Shown here in pieces: positions 52,106-63,157 of a stretch of 64,000 bases of DNA. Source of the DNA: Chrysogorgia sp. JL179-B06 (Eukaryota > Cnidaria > Anthozoa > Scleralcyonacea > Chrysogorgiidae). Within the stretch, counting starts at the first letter, position 1; the number at the start of each line of letters is the position of its first letter. The stretch covers positions 124,001 through 188,000 of the forward strand of contig JAYKKM010000041.1 in the NCBI GenBank assembly GCA_035772405.1. Direction: 5' to 3'. The notes below the pieces were generated by a model, which was not told the DNA's origin, ran no database searches, and saw nothing but the letters and a program-made list of their open reading frames with translations. Made by a program: the position numbers and the translations under genes.

Positions 52106-55100
52106 TTATGCGATTTGAGCTCCTGGAACTTTACTTAGAACCTATAGTAAAAAAGACAAAATAAGATATTTTATTATAACAGACATAATTTGACGCTACT
52201 CTGGCTTCAAAAGTTTAAAGTGCCCCTAACCTCAAAACTTTTTATTGTCTTATTTGGAACTTTTAAAATAATAAAGTAACTTCTTTTGAAGATTTTCGTT
52301 TCTTCGCTTTCTTTTTGAGATATATCAGTTTGTTTGATATGCAAATGTCCGGAATTTACGTCACACATGCATAATGGACTTATTCGAGAAATGTGTGTAA
52401 CTCTTTCATTCTCGAACGAAATCTTTTAAAATCGAGAAGTTTGGTGTTGTGGGAGAAACACGCACACGTGTTATTCACACTTTAGTGTTTTTATTTCATG
52501 AACGCAAAGATATATAACATTCTCTGATAACTCATTATGCATGTGTGACGTAAATTCCGTACATTTGCATATCAAACAAACTGATATATCTCAAAAAGAA
52601 AGCGAAGAAACGAAAATCTTCAAAAGAAGTTACTTTATCATTTTACAAGTCCTCCAAATACGATAATAAAAAATTTTGAGGTTAGGGGCACTTTAAGTTA
52701 CTGTCCATGACCCAACGTTTCGAAACTCCAATCTAGTGTCTTCATCAGGGCAATCTGACTATCTGAGATTCGCTCACATGTCTCTGGCTTTAAAATGCGT
52801 TCAACTACAATAGCGTAATTTTAGAAAGAAAAAAAAACATTCTAAATTTTCCAGAATGAAAATAACGTTTTTGTTCCAGAAAATATTGTATATTATTGGG
52901 CAAAAATGATGTGTCGGTAACCAACTGCATGACAGAGTTTAAGTTATGAAGTACGAATGAGGGAAGTCGCAAACAAAAAGTTTCACCTATAACGAGAAAT
53001 ATGTCATGCGCCATATCAAATTAATTAAATTTGACAGTTTCATTGTGGAAGAGTATCCGTCTTATAAAAAAGTTGGAGTTTTGTCTTGACAAACAAAAAT
53101 AAATATCACAAGTAGAAAAGCGAGAATTATATTTATCGGGACCGCTCATATGTTGATGCGATCGGCCGATAACAGATCCTCCTGAATGTTGCCGATTATC
53201 GGCATCTACCGAATTAATTTCCGATTATCAGCTCATCTTTAGTAAATTGAGAGCTCAGAGCTGAGTTGTGTCTTGAGTGTAACGAATGAAAAGGAGGTTT
53301 AGGGTTATACCTTGGAAAGATCGACGCCTGTCAACGCCTGAACAGCGGGTGGTAACTGTCCGACAAGTTTGGCAACCTCGCTTGAAATACTATTACTTCC
53401 ACCGTCGTTTATCATTACTATTTGTTCAGTCTTGGCAAGAGGAGCAGCAATTTCAGCAGCAATCTAAAATCAAAGATTATCAACGATTATTTAGAAAATA
53501 ATGTCTACTATGCGCACACTGTGATTGGTCAGCTTGCCGGTATCGATCAGGCTACCCCAGCCCTCGAAAACGAAGTCGACATTCGACAATGCTGAGATGC
53601 CAACCTGTCAACCACCGAGGACGGCATGTTTTTGCCGAGCTCAATCTAGTTCTTTTCAGAAGAAGAAATGCCACTTTTTCTTACGATAAGCGACTGATAT
53701 TGTTGATGAAGATGGTGAGAACTTGCTCGTTGAAAAAAGTATATTTTCCTTACTTCAATATCGGCAAAAATACTTCTTTTTCTTCTGATACGGGACTCGT
53801 GGAGAATGTGATATTTGGGTTTTAAACTTCGGAAACTAAGGTAAATAATCAACAATCATATATGCATGCCTGCTGCTATTAAGATGCTTTGGTTGCCTTC
53901 TAGGGCTTGAAACAGCTCTGAAATTATAATTCTATAGGTAAAAAGTGGCCTCCAAAAATGCCGAAAGGTGCCGACCCCAACATTGATTTTTTTCGAGGGC
54001 TGGGCTACGGAAACTCACGTCAGTGACTAATGAAAATTTGCGTCAAATTAAAATAATTATATATCGTAATTATTCAAAGTACTGTATAAACAACTGTCTC
54101 TGAATTATTTTATAGAAATAATGTCGGAATGGGGACTCCGATCTCCGAATGAACATCTGAGGAGAGAGAACCAATTGGCCAAAGCTGTTGTGGACACCAT
54201 GCCATCGTCTTGTATATGTTATTGTGTAAATATTTGTTCTCTAGTAAAAATTAAAAATACCGTATTTTTAAAAAGTACCTTGGGCAGAGATTCCAAGATG
54301 AGTGACATCATAGCAGCATCTCCATATTGCTTGTATGCTGCAGCCTTCTGTCTCATTCTTTCAGCTTCTGCTTTACCAATGGCTTCAATAGCTGCAGCTT
54401 CAGCGGAACCAATCATCTAGAGATTATGCAAGAAAACCTATTAAGAAATCTACAGCATGGTGGAAGAGTGCGCTACGTAAATATACATAAGACATAGCTC
54501 AATGGGTAGAGCATCTCACTGACAATCAGAAGGTTACAGGGTTCAGAGATATTTTTCTGAAGACTTGAGCTTGACGATCGTCCATGTATCATCTGAAACT
54601 TGTAATAGCTTGGGGCAACTCACCTTAATTCTCTCGGCTTCTGCTTGCGCGGCAGCCACAGTCTTAGTTCTACAGGAAGTGAATACAAAATATTGTCTGA
54701 ACGCATTCTATGAACGTGCTCCATTAGCACCAATTAGAAGCATGGAGCACATACGACAGCCAATCAGAAGCATGGAGCATGCACAATAGCCAATCAGTAG
54801 CATGCAAGACGCACAACATCCAATCAGAAGCATGGAGCACATACGACAGCCAATCAGAAGCATGGAGCACATACAACAGCCAATCAGAAGCATGGAGCAC
54901 GCATGACAGCCAATTAGAAGCATGGAACACACACCATCAACTTTTAAAGTATTTGATTTATAAATACCTTTGTCCCTGAGCGAGTGTCTGAACTTTGTAG
55001 CTTTCCGCCTCGGCTGGTCTCTTCACGGTCGCTGTCAATTCTTTCTCTTTACGGTCAATCTCCTTTTCTTCAACTGCAATTTGTTTTCTCCTTTCTACAA

Positions 55101-58100
55101 CTTGAATCTGGATTTCTTCCTCGCGAATCTTCTGCTTCTCTTTGTTCGCCTAAAAATAAAATGCTTACAGATTCCAAATCAAGCTACTGTATTATGATAC
55201 ATTTCAAACACCAGCAGTCTAAAATGTTTTCAAAATTCGCTGTCAGCACAAATTAACCAACTAATTTTTTTATTTATACTGGATAACCCTATCAATCATT
55301 AAACTGTCCTCCCTAGAGGTCCAGTAAGGGCCACCCTCATTGGTCTAGTGTTATTACACGGGGAATTACCAGAGTACCCAGAGAAAACCTGCGGTGTTTG
55401 GTAGAGTCAAACTGGAAGCACTCTTCTCACTTGTGGCCAAGGCAAAATCTTTAATCTGAGCACTGCAAACCCGGGTTGCAGAGGTGAAAGACATGTGTGC
55501 TACCCACTGTGCCACCAACACCCCTATAGATGCATCAATGAACTCTAATGAAAAAGGACAAAGCTTAGTTCAATTTTTAACTCTCTAGATAAGTGATGTC
55601 ACCTGAAGTTCATAAGCCAGCTCAGCTTCTGCTTTCTTGGCATTGACTTCTTGATCAAAGGAAGCCTTATTCATTTGGTATTCCCTTGAGGCATCGGCAA
55701 TCTTGGTCTGCGTTGAGTACTTTACATCCATCATTTCTTTAGTGCATTCAGCTTCCTAAAGGCAGCAAAGACGCCACTGATTATAACATATATCAACCAA
55801 ACCATCAGACCTGGAAATAGTGGTGCATCCTGGGATCCTCGTTCCAAGAAAATATTTTAGCTGTAAGAAAGTTTTGGGCTGGCAAGTCACAACTTCCACT
55901 CCCAACTTAACTACTTACGCCCCAGGCTTAGAACACATGTGGCTTGTGGGCTGTGTCGCAGTGGGCCTGTGGCTGTACCGCACTTACTACCCCAGTATCG
56001 CTGTAGCCAGTAGCGAAGTTGGCCATAGCTATGCAAATTGGTGATGCTATGCAAACTTTGAAACAATTTACATATTCAGATCTTTAGAAATATATTGTTT
56101 TCAAAAAATGCAGAATGCAGATGTTTATAAATTAGCATAGCATGACCAGTTGCTATGGCCAGCTTTGCCACTGCCTGTAAGTGTAGCCGTGTAGATTAGT
56201 CTGTGAGTGTGACAATCTGTGTAGACTGTATTACAGTCTCTGTACACAACTGCCTAAACTCTAAAAATAAAAGATTATTCAATTCAATGGATTTTGCTAC
56301 AGTGCTACTAGCAAAATTGCTAGGCATGGCTTCATTAATGATTGTTTTAGAAAAACGTAGTGCAACCACCGTGTTTGCAAAGAAATTATTTGGCCCTTAG
56401 CGTAGGATCCAAGAAAGGTTGAAATTATTTCCAGGTCTCCAGTACATAGGACATGGATTAAAAATAAAAAGGGTATCAGTCCTTACTCGAATTCCAGCAT
56501 CTCTGTTGGCTTCGGCAACACCAATGTCGGCATCACGTTTTACTTTTGCCGTCTGTGGTTTTCCCAAAGAGTCGAGATACATTACTTTGTCCTCAATATC
56601 CTTGATTGTAAAACTGAGAATCTCAATGCCCATTTTCCCCACATCTGGCGACGCTACTTCACGGACAAGCTGGGCAAAGCTATCACGATCTAGTAAAACA
56701 CAATATTCCTAACAATTAGTGTGAAAAAATAGTGCAAAATTGTGATAAAAAAATTTGCTTACCATATTTGTAATATATTTTTAATATAGGGAAATCTTTA
56801 AAAATATGTGGTCGGGATTTATTTTTTTGAAAAAAGTTTTTGGTCAATTGCCACACAGGCCGTCATCTTGTTCGTCATCTAACCGTAACCCTAATAATAA
56901 CCGTAAAATATGGTGGGAGACTATATGTATTGTTACCATGAAGTATATCCCCAATTGTCCCATTCAACCTGACACAGAGAAAGAACTGGGTACTAACTGG
57001 TATATCTGGTCTATATGGTTTTGTGCGTAATTTTTTGACCCCTTGAAAAGACGAAGTTGCCCTTTTTTATGTCAATTCTGGGCCCTAGAAATTCAACTTA
57101 TACTTCGTAAAATACGGTAGTAATAGAGCATGTGTCTTTATTAATTTATTATAATTATAATAAATATGTAATATAAATAATATGCATAATTAATATTAGA
57201 ATATACCTTTATAAATTTCTTCAACAGTTAATGTGCCAAGTATAGCTCTAAGATGACCTTCTAAAGTCTGTAAAATCACATTTTCAATTTCGCTAGTTTC
57301 TTTGCCAAGGAACTGTTCGCATGCGATAGCCAGCAAGTCTCCCTGCATGACTTTGACTTGAGCGACGCCCGTCACGGTTACGGCAACACCTTCAGCTGTC
57401 TCTACGGACTCGCATCTTGGATTCAATGTCATAACTTCAAGGGTAATCCTATAAGTAAAAGCTAAATTTGCTACCTATGAATTATTTCTCCAACTTCTGA
57501 AAATTGTATTCCTAAGATTCAGATTTTGAAAAAGTAGTATAGATCACACCCCTGGCCCTCCATGGATCAGAATGTCCTTTTGGTACCCATGTCTGACACT
57601 GACGGGTCCTTCAATGGTACAGATACCTACGTCAGAGAACTAACCAAAAGCCCTGCATTTCATGCTCTGCCATTATTATCAACCCACACCCTCTTGGTTG
57701 AATGTAGCGGCATCGAGTGTTTCTGTCTTCATGAGATTGATGGCATATTAATGCAGGTCTCTGTTGATGTGCTTGATGAGATAGTTCTTCTTCACCAAGT
57801 CAAATTTATTTTATGTTAATGGTCTTATTACCGGTAACAGACACAACAGATGTGTGTCTTTACAAATTGTTTAGCTCGAATGTGGCCGAGTTGAAGGTAT
57901 GTCAAAGGCGCCGCAGGCTGCCACCATACAACCCATGTCTGACCATGGAGCACAGCTAAGATCAAAGTGTTGATTGTTATGCTTTGCATTTCTGTTTTTA
58001 CTTGAGTTTTGCTTCACAAAAGACAACAAATACTTCGCAAATTGTAGGGTACAGTACCTTTGGACATCAGTGACAAAAGCACATGCCCACGCCCAGCCCC

Positions 58101-60326
58101 CAACCACCGTTTGGGGTTTGGGATTTGCACCTTGACAGCACCCACCTACAAAGAGAGGAAATCTCCAGTAAATACGTACCTAAAATGAACAGGTTTTGTG
58201 ATTGGCTATATGGAACAAAAGTGGTTAGGGTTAGGACATTCGTTTCTTTGTGGTTGATTCTATTAATTGTTTTATTGTTTTAATCAAACAATCACAAAAC
58301 TTGATAGTATAGGTAAGTGGCGACCCGAAATCCAGTGGCGGATTAAGGGGAGGGCTGACTGGGCAACCGCCAGGGGCCCGCAGTTCCTAGGGGCCCGCTA
58401 TGTTCGAAATACAAGTCACTGACTGGCTGGTGTAAACAAACTAATCTATGTTCACACCTAAAGTTCTAAATACTTAAAATAAAAGTTATATTTTTTCTCG
58501 TTTTATTTATCTTATTTTGAATTTCATGCGATCAAGTGATTCAAATACAGCGATCTTCGACAGTAGTTTTAAGTTTCCCAATCGCAAATGTTTGAAAGCT
58601 CGCATTAAAATCAAATGACACCGATCGATCGACGAGTTTCAGGGGGGGGGGGGCGGCGAAAAACAGCCAGGGGCCCCAGGTACGCTTAATCCGCCACTGA
58701 TGAAATCTCAAGTTAAGGCGCTGTTACACTATGCAATTTTTTGTGCAACTTGTCTCGCAATACCGTTGCGAGAAAGTTGCATGAACCATTGCAAAGTGTA
58801 ACATGCCTTGCAACGGCGAAAATTGTTGCAACACAAGTTGCTGCAATCGTTGAAGAAAGTAGAATCTAGTTCTCCTTTCTGCAATGATTGCAACAACTAT
58901 TTTCATCGTTGCACAATGTAACACCCCCATCTGCAACTTGTCTCGCAATTTTACTCTTTGGCGACTGGATGCACATGTGTACCTTGTCATAAACACAAAG
59001 ATTGCAAAACTTTGCGAGTCATGTTGTACAAACGTTGCCTGGTGTAACACCCTCTTTCATGCAACTGCAACGTAGCAGATTAAGCCATTGCAAGACATGT
59101 TGCTCGAAAAATTACATAGTGTGACACAACCGAAAGCATAGACTCACTTTCCTTTCAGAAACAAGGCTATGGGTCAAAAGAAATAAATTGGAAAACGTTT
59201 ACATGGCCAGGTGCTGGCAAGGAAACTGTGTTCGGATACCGAAACAAACAAATAGTATTAAGTATTTTGAATAGTTTTCCAGTTTTTGTTTTGACACATA
59301 AGCCTCGTTTCCGCGTTGGTGGACTTCCTGGAATTACTTAGCTCCTTGAAAATAAAGTTTACTGTGCTCAATTTCTTCTCTGTCTCATTATTTTATCACC
59401 AATCATAACCAAACCTTCATGCTGTGTGGCACACCTTGAAATGTACAGTATTAAATACATTATACATGCAGATTATTTCTACGAATCGAAAAAACAATGG
59501 ACGCTTAAGGGAAAATCTATTAGCTTTGATTACGTTTATCGTCGAACAAGTCGATTCAGCTTTGCCTTTGTTTAGCGTCGAAGAAATACAATATAGATAA
59601 AAGGAAATAGCGAAACACGGAACCACTTCAAAAATATCCGTCGCACCGCGGGTTCAGATCTGAATTGGATACTTATGTAACAACGTAGCTAAAAATCTAA
59701 TTCTAAATGAAGAATGTAGCTTATGGCGTACAGAACTATGAAATATGGCTTCTAAATTTTCGCGTAAAGTATCTTAAAGAAGCCATGTGCTCCTGCGAAC
59801 AGATGTCGAGTTCATAGCTCATAAGTCAGCTTTTAAAATTCCACTCGAGTGACCACAAACTAAGGAAATTATAGCCCAATACAATAACAGTAAAGTAGCA
59901 TTGGAAACCTCCGGTTTCTTTCCAGGGTTTAGGCTAAGCATTTGGCAGTAAATACTCGTATTTTTATCATGATTTTACTATAACTCATGTTATTAGGGCG
60001 GTCACTCTAGTATCAACACTTGTTACGCTCTCCGTACAAAACCAAAGATCTCACGCAATTACTAATAAATACAACAGAAGAAAAGATTTCGTTTTTATTT
60101 ATGTAAGGTCACTTTTGCACAGGAATAGAAAATATAAGGCTTTAAGAAAGCACACTCAGAGAACATACCACACATAGTCTCATTGACATTAATCTGCTAC
60201 CTTTCTTTGTGTTATTTGTTGTTGCCGTTGAAGGTTGATGGGCACAACTTATATATAATATCCCTCAAAATACTTACCAGAGACAACCAAGGCTTGATTC
60301 GGTCCAACCGTATGACAGTTTCCCAT
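52106..60326 (-). CDS. FLOT2: Flotillin-2
   Basis: Ten exons join to 429 aa (human: 428): 60278-60326, 58058-58145, 57207-57448, 56487-56689, 55603-55755, 54968-55149, 54624-54669, 54279-54416, 53311-53463, 52106-52141. The N-terminus [10 protein letters not shown] keeps Gly2 (myristoylation) and Cys4, and GGCC supplies Cys19/Cys20, the palmitoylation sites known in FLOT2. The PHB/SPFH domain follows ([27 protein letters not shown]), then the EA-repeat coiled coil ([23 protein letters not shown]) and the C-terminal block [25 protein letters not shown]. The last exon ([11 protein letters not shown]) was chosen by acceptor, phase and length and is the least certain. Flotillins scaffold plasma-membrane microdomains and endocytosis. 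Introns are crowded with MITEs. Confidence 0.95.
52219..52692. mobile_element. piggyBac-like long-TIR MITE, family S, copy 2 (TTAA target)
   Basis: Starts AGTGCCCCTAACCTCAAAA and ends TTTTGAGGTTAGGGGCACT, and is flanked on both sides by TTAA, the target of piggyBac transposases. Arms of about 190 bp are nearly identical. No transposase. It lies in FLOT2 intron 9. Confidence 0.9.
52706..52760 (-). ncRNA. Hammerhead-core-like sequence, Penelope-type
   Basis: On the minus strand: GCCCTGATGAAGAC...GTTTCGAAACGTTGGGTC, i.e. CUGAUGA, then a stem II candidate (GACACT / AGTTTC, one mismatch), then GAAAC. The stem III side does not fold, so this is more likely a degraded retroelement terminus of hammerhead origin than an active ribozyme. 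It adjoins the piggyBac-like MITE in FLOT2 intron 9. Confidence 0.35.
53545..54012. mobile_element. TIR element (GTAGCCCAGCCCTCGAAAA ends)
   Basis: GGCTACCCCAGCCCTCGAAAA at the left and TTTTTCGAGGGCTGGGCTACGG at the right are inverted. The ~460-bp interior includes opposed AAAGTATATTTTCCTTACTTC and CGGCAAAAATACTTCTTTTTC but no protein I can name. It lies in FLOT2 intron 8. Confidence 0.7.
54489..54608 (+). mobile_element. SINE family C, copy 2
   Basis: Head ACATAGCTCAATGGGTAGAGCATCTCACTGACAATCAGAAGGTTACAGGGTTC (A-box, anticodon-arm and B-box order) with a tail TTTTTCTGAAGACTTGAGCTTGACGATCGTCCATGTATCATCTG as at 23348-23430. It lies in FLOT2 intron 7, 15 bp from exon 7. Confidence 0.8.
54696..54935 (+). 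repeat. 30-bp minisatellite (AGAAGCATGGAGCACATACGACAGCCAATC)
   Basis: Eight copies of a 30-bp unit fill most of the 298-bp FLOT2 intron 6. The plus- and minus-strand mini-ORFs across it are artefacts. The core CAGCCAATCAGAAGCATG is the most conserved part. Confidence 0.9.
55318..55530 (+). repeat. Dispersed repeat (AGAGAAAACCTGCGGTGTTTGGTAGAGTCAAACTG)
   Basis: GTACCCAGAGAAAACCTGCGG...GGTTGCAGAGGTGAAAGACATGTGTGCTACCCACTGTGCCACC resembles the common animal interspersed tail that ends TGCTAACCACTGCGCCACC. No ORF. It lies in FLOT2 intron 5. Confidence 0.5.
55816..56380. other. FLOT2 intron 4 interior
   Basis: Short plus ORFs (55820-56044, 56203-56400) without family similarity. No element ends identified. 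Confidence 0.4.
57875..57990 (+). repeat. Dispersed repeat (GCCGAGTCGAAGGTATGTCAAAG...), copy 2
   Basis: Close match to 33410-33530, ending at AAAGTGTTGATT. The GAGGAAAACC unit is absent from this copy. It lies in FLOT2 intron 2. Confidence 0.7.
58164..58327. mobile_element. MITE (CCAGTAAATACGTACC...), copy 2, at FLOT2 exon 2 acceptor
   Basis: Same element as 51319-51471, here flanked by GAAATC on both sides. It begins only about 18 bp from the exon 2 splice acceptor (AG at 58147-58146), so on the transcript it lies immediately upstream of the 3' splice site. Confidence 0.85.
58333..58699. mobile_element. hAT-type MITE (CAGTGGCGGATTAAG...CTTAATCCGCCACTG)
   Basis: Perfect 15-bp terminal inverted repeats of hAT type. 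Flanks CCGAAATC and ATGAAATC agree at six of eight positions, as expected for an aged 8-bp target duplication. It contains CAGGGGCCC subterminal repeats and a G11 run. It is inserted next to the preceding MITE, in FLOT2 intron 1. Confidence 0.85.
58717..59131. mobile_element. Foldback element rich in TTGCAA motifs (TGTTACACTATGCAA ends)
   Basis: GGCGCTGTTACACTATGCAATTTTT at the left and AAAAATTACATAGTGTGACACAAC at the right are inverted. The interior repeats TTGCAAC, GTTGCAA and GTGTAACA in both orientations. No ORF of substance (58724-59050 - is a shadow). Confidence 0.8.
59150..59325. mobile_element. Foldback element family R, copy 2
   Basis: ACAAGGCTATGGGTCAAAAG, GGCCAGGTGCTGGCAAGGAAAC and GACACATAAGCCTCGTTTCCGCGTTGGTGGAC correspond to the arms of 48537-48745. 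Confidence 0.65.
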
Positions 60327-61130
60327 CTTATTATAAATGGTTTTATGTTTTTTATTCTTCGTCACATTAAATACGCCTTTGCACGACTTGCGAAAGTTGT
60401 CGTCAAGCAGCTGGAGCAAAATGGTTCGCGAAATGGCGTAATTCACCGAGGCCTGAAGATTGGAAACCCGAGCAAGTTCCGAAAGCGTAAGAGTAACAAC
60501 TTTAAATGCCTAATGCTCACATTGTTTTTCATAAAAAGTATTTAGAATCTCTAGCGGAGGGATTTCGGTTTAAAATTTTAAAGTTTGACTTATGAATCGC
60601 CTCCAAAAAGCATGAAGGCTTTTCAAGTTGGCGGACATCGTTTAGTCCGACGGTTTCCGATAGATATGGTCGTGGCTCGGGTCGGGTCGTGGCTTGAAAA
60701 CGTAAAATTTTGTTTTGAACTTGAATCCATATATATTGAGAGAAGATATTGAGATACTAGCGGGAGTTTTGTCTCTTTGCGACTCAAACTCACAAAGTTC
60801 CCGTAAAATTCCGTAAATAACTCATCATCATTATCGTTATCATAATTTATACTCGCGACTGCATTCGCAGGCGGTAGATCAAGAAAACCAAAAATTCATA
60901 GAAAGCACAACGTATAGATCTACAAAATAACAAAATATAAACAACAAAAAAGTAAAATAACTATTCCCGGACTTATATTTCTCCAAAGGTAATTTTTGTG
61001 TGTTTTGGCCTTGGCGGATGCTTGATATTTGTTTTTTAATACGAAATAAAAATGACGTCATCTATGTTATTTGAGTGTGCGAATAATGCATTTGAGATTC
61101 GGATTCCAAAGAGGTGGACTCGGACTTGCA
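60327..61130. other. FLOT2 upstream region
   Basis: Expected to contain the FLOT2 5' UTR and promoter. The plus ORF 60183-60545 overlaps FLOT2 exon 1 antisense and has no domain. I see no clear promoter motif or gene. Confidence 0.4.
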
Positions 61131-61136
61131 CTCGGA

Positions 61137-62035
61137 ATTGCCCTGGACTCAGACTCGAAAGAGATGGACTCGAAAGAGATGGACTCGAAAGAGATGGACT
61201 CGAAAGAGGTGCCTCGAAAGAGGTGCCTCGAAAGAGGTGCCTCGAAAGAGGTGGAACTCGAAAGAGAAGGACTCAAAAGAGATGGACTCAAAAGAGATGG
61301 ACTTGAAAGAGATGGACTCAAAAGAGATGGACTTGAAAGAGATGGACTCGAAAGAGATGGACTTGAAAGAGATGGACTCAAAAGAGATGGACTCAAAAGA
61401 GATGGACTCAAAAGAGATGGACTCAAAAGAGATGGACTTGAAAGAGATGGACTCAAAAGAGATGGACTCAAAAGAGATGGACTCAAAAGAGATGGACTCA
61501 AAAGAGATGGACTCGAAAGAGATGGACTCAAAAGAGATGGACTCAAAAGAGATGGACTCAAAAGAGATGGACTCAAAAGAGATGGACTCGAAATGAGATA
61601 GACTCAAAAGAGATGGACTCGAAAGAGATGGACTCGAAAGAGATCGACGCAAAAGAGATGGACTCGAAAGAGATGGACTCGAAAGAGATGGACTCGAAAG
61701 AGATGGACTCGAAAGAGATGGACTCGAAAGAGATGGACTCGAAAGAGATGGACTCGAAAGAGATGGACTCAAAAGAGATGGACTCGAAAGAGATGGACTC
61801 GAAAGAGATGGACTCGAAAGAGATGGACTCAAAAGAGATGGACTCGAAAGAGATGGACTCGAAAGAGATGGACTCAAAAGAGATGGACTCGAAAGAGATG
61901 GACTCGAAAGAGATGGACTCGAAAGAGATGGACTCGAAAGAGATGGACTCGAAAGAGATGGACTCAAAAGAGATAGACGCAAAAGAGATGGACTCGAAAG
62001 ACATGGACTCGAAAGACATGGACTCAAGAGATGAA
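61137..62035 (+). repeat. 15-bp minisatellite (GAGATGGACTCGAAA), ~58 copies
   Basis: 900 bp of a 15-bp unit (plus frame KEMDS) with TCGAAA and TCAAAA variants interspersed, plus an early block of GAGGTGCCTCGAAA units. The frame stays open on both strands because 15 is a multiple of three. The plus ORF at 61613-62050 is pure repeat apart from a few residues, so I do not treat it as a protein. Confidence 0.93.
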
Positions 62036-62420
62036 CTCGGATTCTATTGACCATCGTCTTTTTGACGTCTATTTCTACGTCTATCGTGAGCCAGCGTGAT
62101 AAGACAGACAGCTTTTTAAATGTTTTAATCCCCTAGCTAGCTCTTTATATGGAAAAATCGTTTTCACAAGCTGTTTCACCAGAAATTTCCCTAAACAATC
62201 AGTAATATTCGGTAAGGGTTTTCCCCCCAACCAAACTCAGTAGTTTCACTCTTTAATTTAAACCACTTCCGCATATTTCGAAAGCGAAGACTCGAGTGAT
62301 TGGCTTAGCCGGCGATATCAAACATTATATTAAACAGCGCAATTTTAATAACGAAACTGTATTAATTAATTAATACATCTATCCACTTGGTTCGAGATCT
62401 CTCTTCAGGCTAGAACCAAG

Positions 62421-62876
62421 ATGTTTCGCTTCGCAATTACCCTTGTTTTCGTGACATTCTTCCCAACCTTCTCCCTTTCCACGGAGATCACCGAAAATTT
62501 AAAACCAAAGACTACTCGATGGCCAGTCGGCGATTACCACAGATGCTTGGATGACAACAATCTGCCGTATCGACTGGAAGTACTTCCTGGTTTAGGCTGG
62601 GATAACTTGTTGAATCGAGTTTCTGGAATGGTAACCCTGATGAATTATTCCCAATGTAAAACCACAGAGGATGGTAACTATTTGATTCCAGACGATGTCT
62701 TTGTGACGCCGTATAAAGAAAGCCAAGCAGCTCTGAGCTCGGAGTTGATAGACCACTGGTCTAACTACAGTTCAATGACTTCTACCTCGGTGAATGTCGA
62801 GGCTCATGCGTCGTTCGGTTTCGGCAGCATTAGTGGTTCGTTTTCTTACGAACATCAAGAAGTTAAGAAACAACAG
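62421..62876 (+). CDS. MPEG1: MPEG1 / perforin-2-like MACPF protein, N-terminal exon
   Basis: From ATG at 62421, 152 codons run to a GT donor at 62877. The first ~20 residues are a hydrophobic signal peptide (RFAITLVFVTFFPTFSLS). Motifs specific to the MPEG1 family follow: LEVLPGLGWDNL, SQCKTTEDGNYLIPDDVFV, and a HWSNYSSMTSTSVNVEA...F segment that begins the MACPF domain. MPEG1 is an innate-immune pore-forming protein of phagosomes, known also in invertebrates; only the first quarter is present here. No downstream exon could be found up to 64000, so the gene either continues beyond the window or is broken. A SINE lies 45 bp after the donor. Family call confident; functional status unknown. 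Confidence 0.85.
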
Positions 62877-62920
62877 GTATATCATAAAGCAGCTAAAATT
62901 TATTTTCTCTTCCCTCATAT

Positions 62921-63157
62921 AGTTTAGTTTAATTTATTAGATTTATCACTCTTTTAGGTGAACGGAATACCCCAACAGGCTAGAAGCCCAATTGATAGGG
63001 GTTCCGAGGGATTTAAGTCGAGAAGACCCGAAAGTCTGCCTACCATTTGCTGATATTATTGCAATGGCAGCACTTTCTCCTCAATTATTTGTAAGACCCT
63101 GAGTGCAAGATTTGAACCTGTGTCTCCCAGCTCATAGACATGTGTGGTTACTATGAC
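62921..63157 (-). mobile_element. tRNA-derived SINE, family A, copy 4
   Basis: Minus-strand copy: head GTAACCACACATGTCTATGAGCTGGGAGACACAGG and B-box GGTTCAAATC, body, and (CTAAA) tail at 62921. It is immediately downstream of the MPEG1-like exon. Confidence 0.88.

Noticed and set aside
61067..62054. KEMDS and FESIS repeat ORFs up to 301 aa
   Set aside because: 15-bp tandem array open in several frames; no protein family and no plausible promoter or splice structure.
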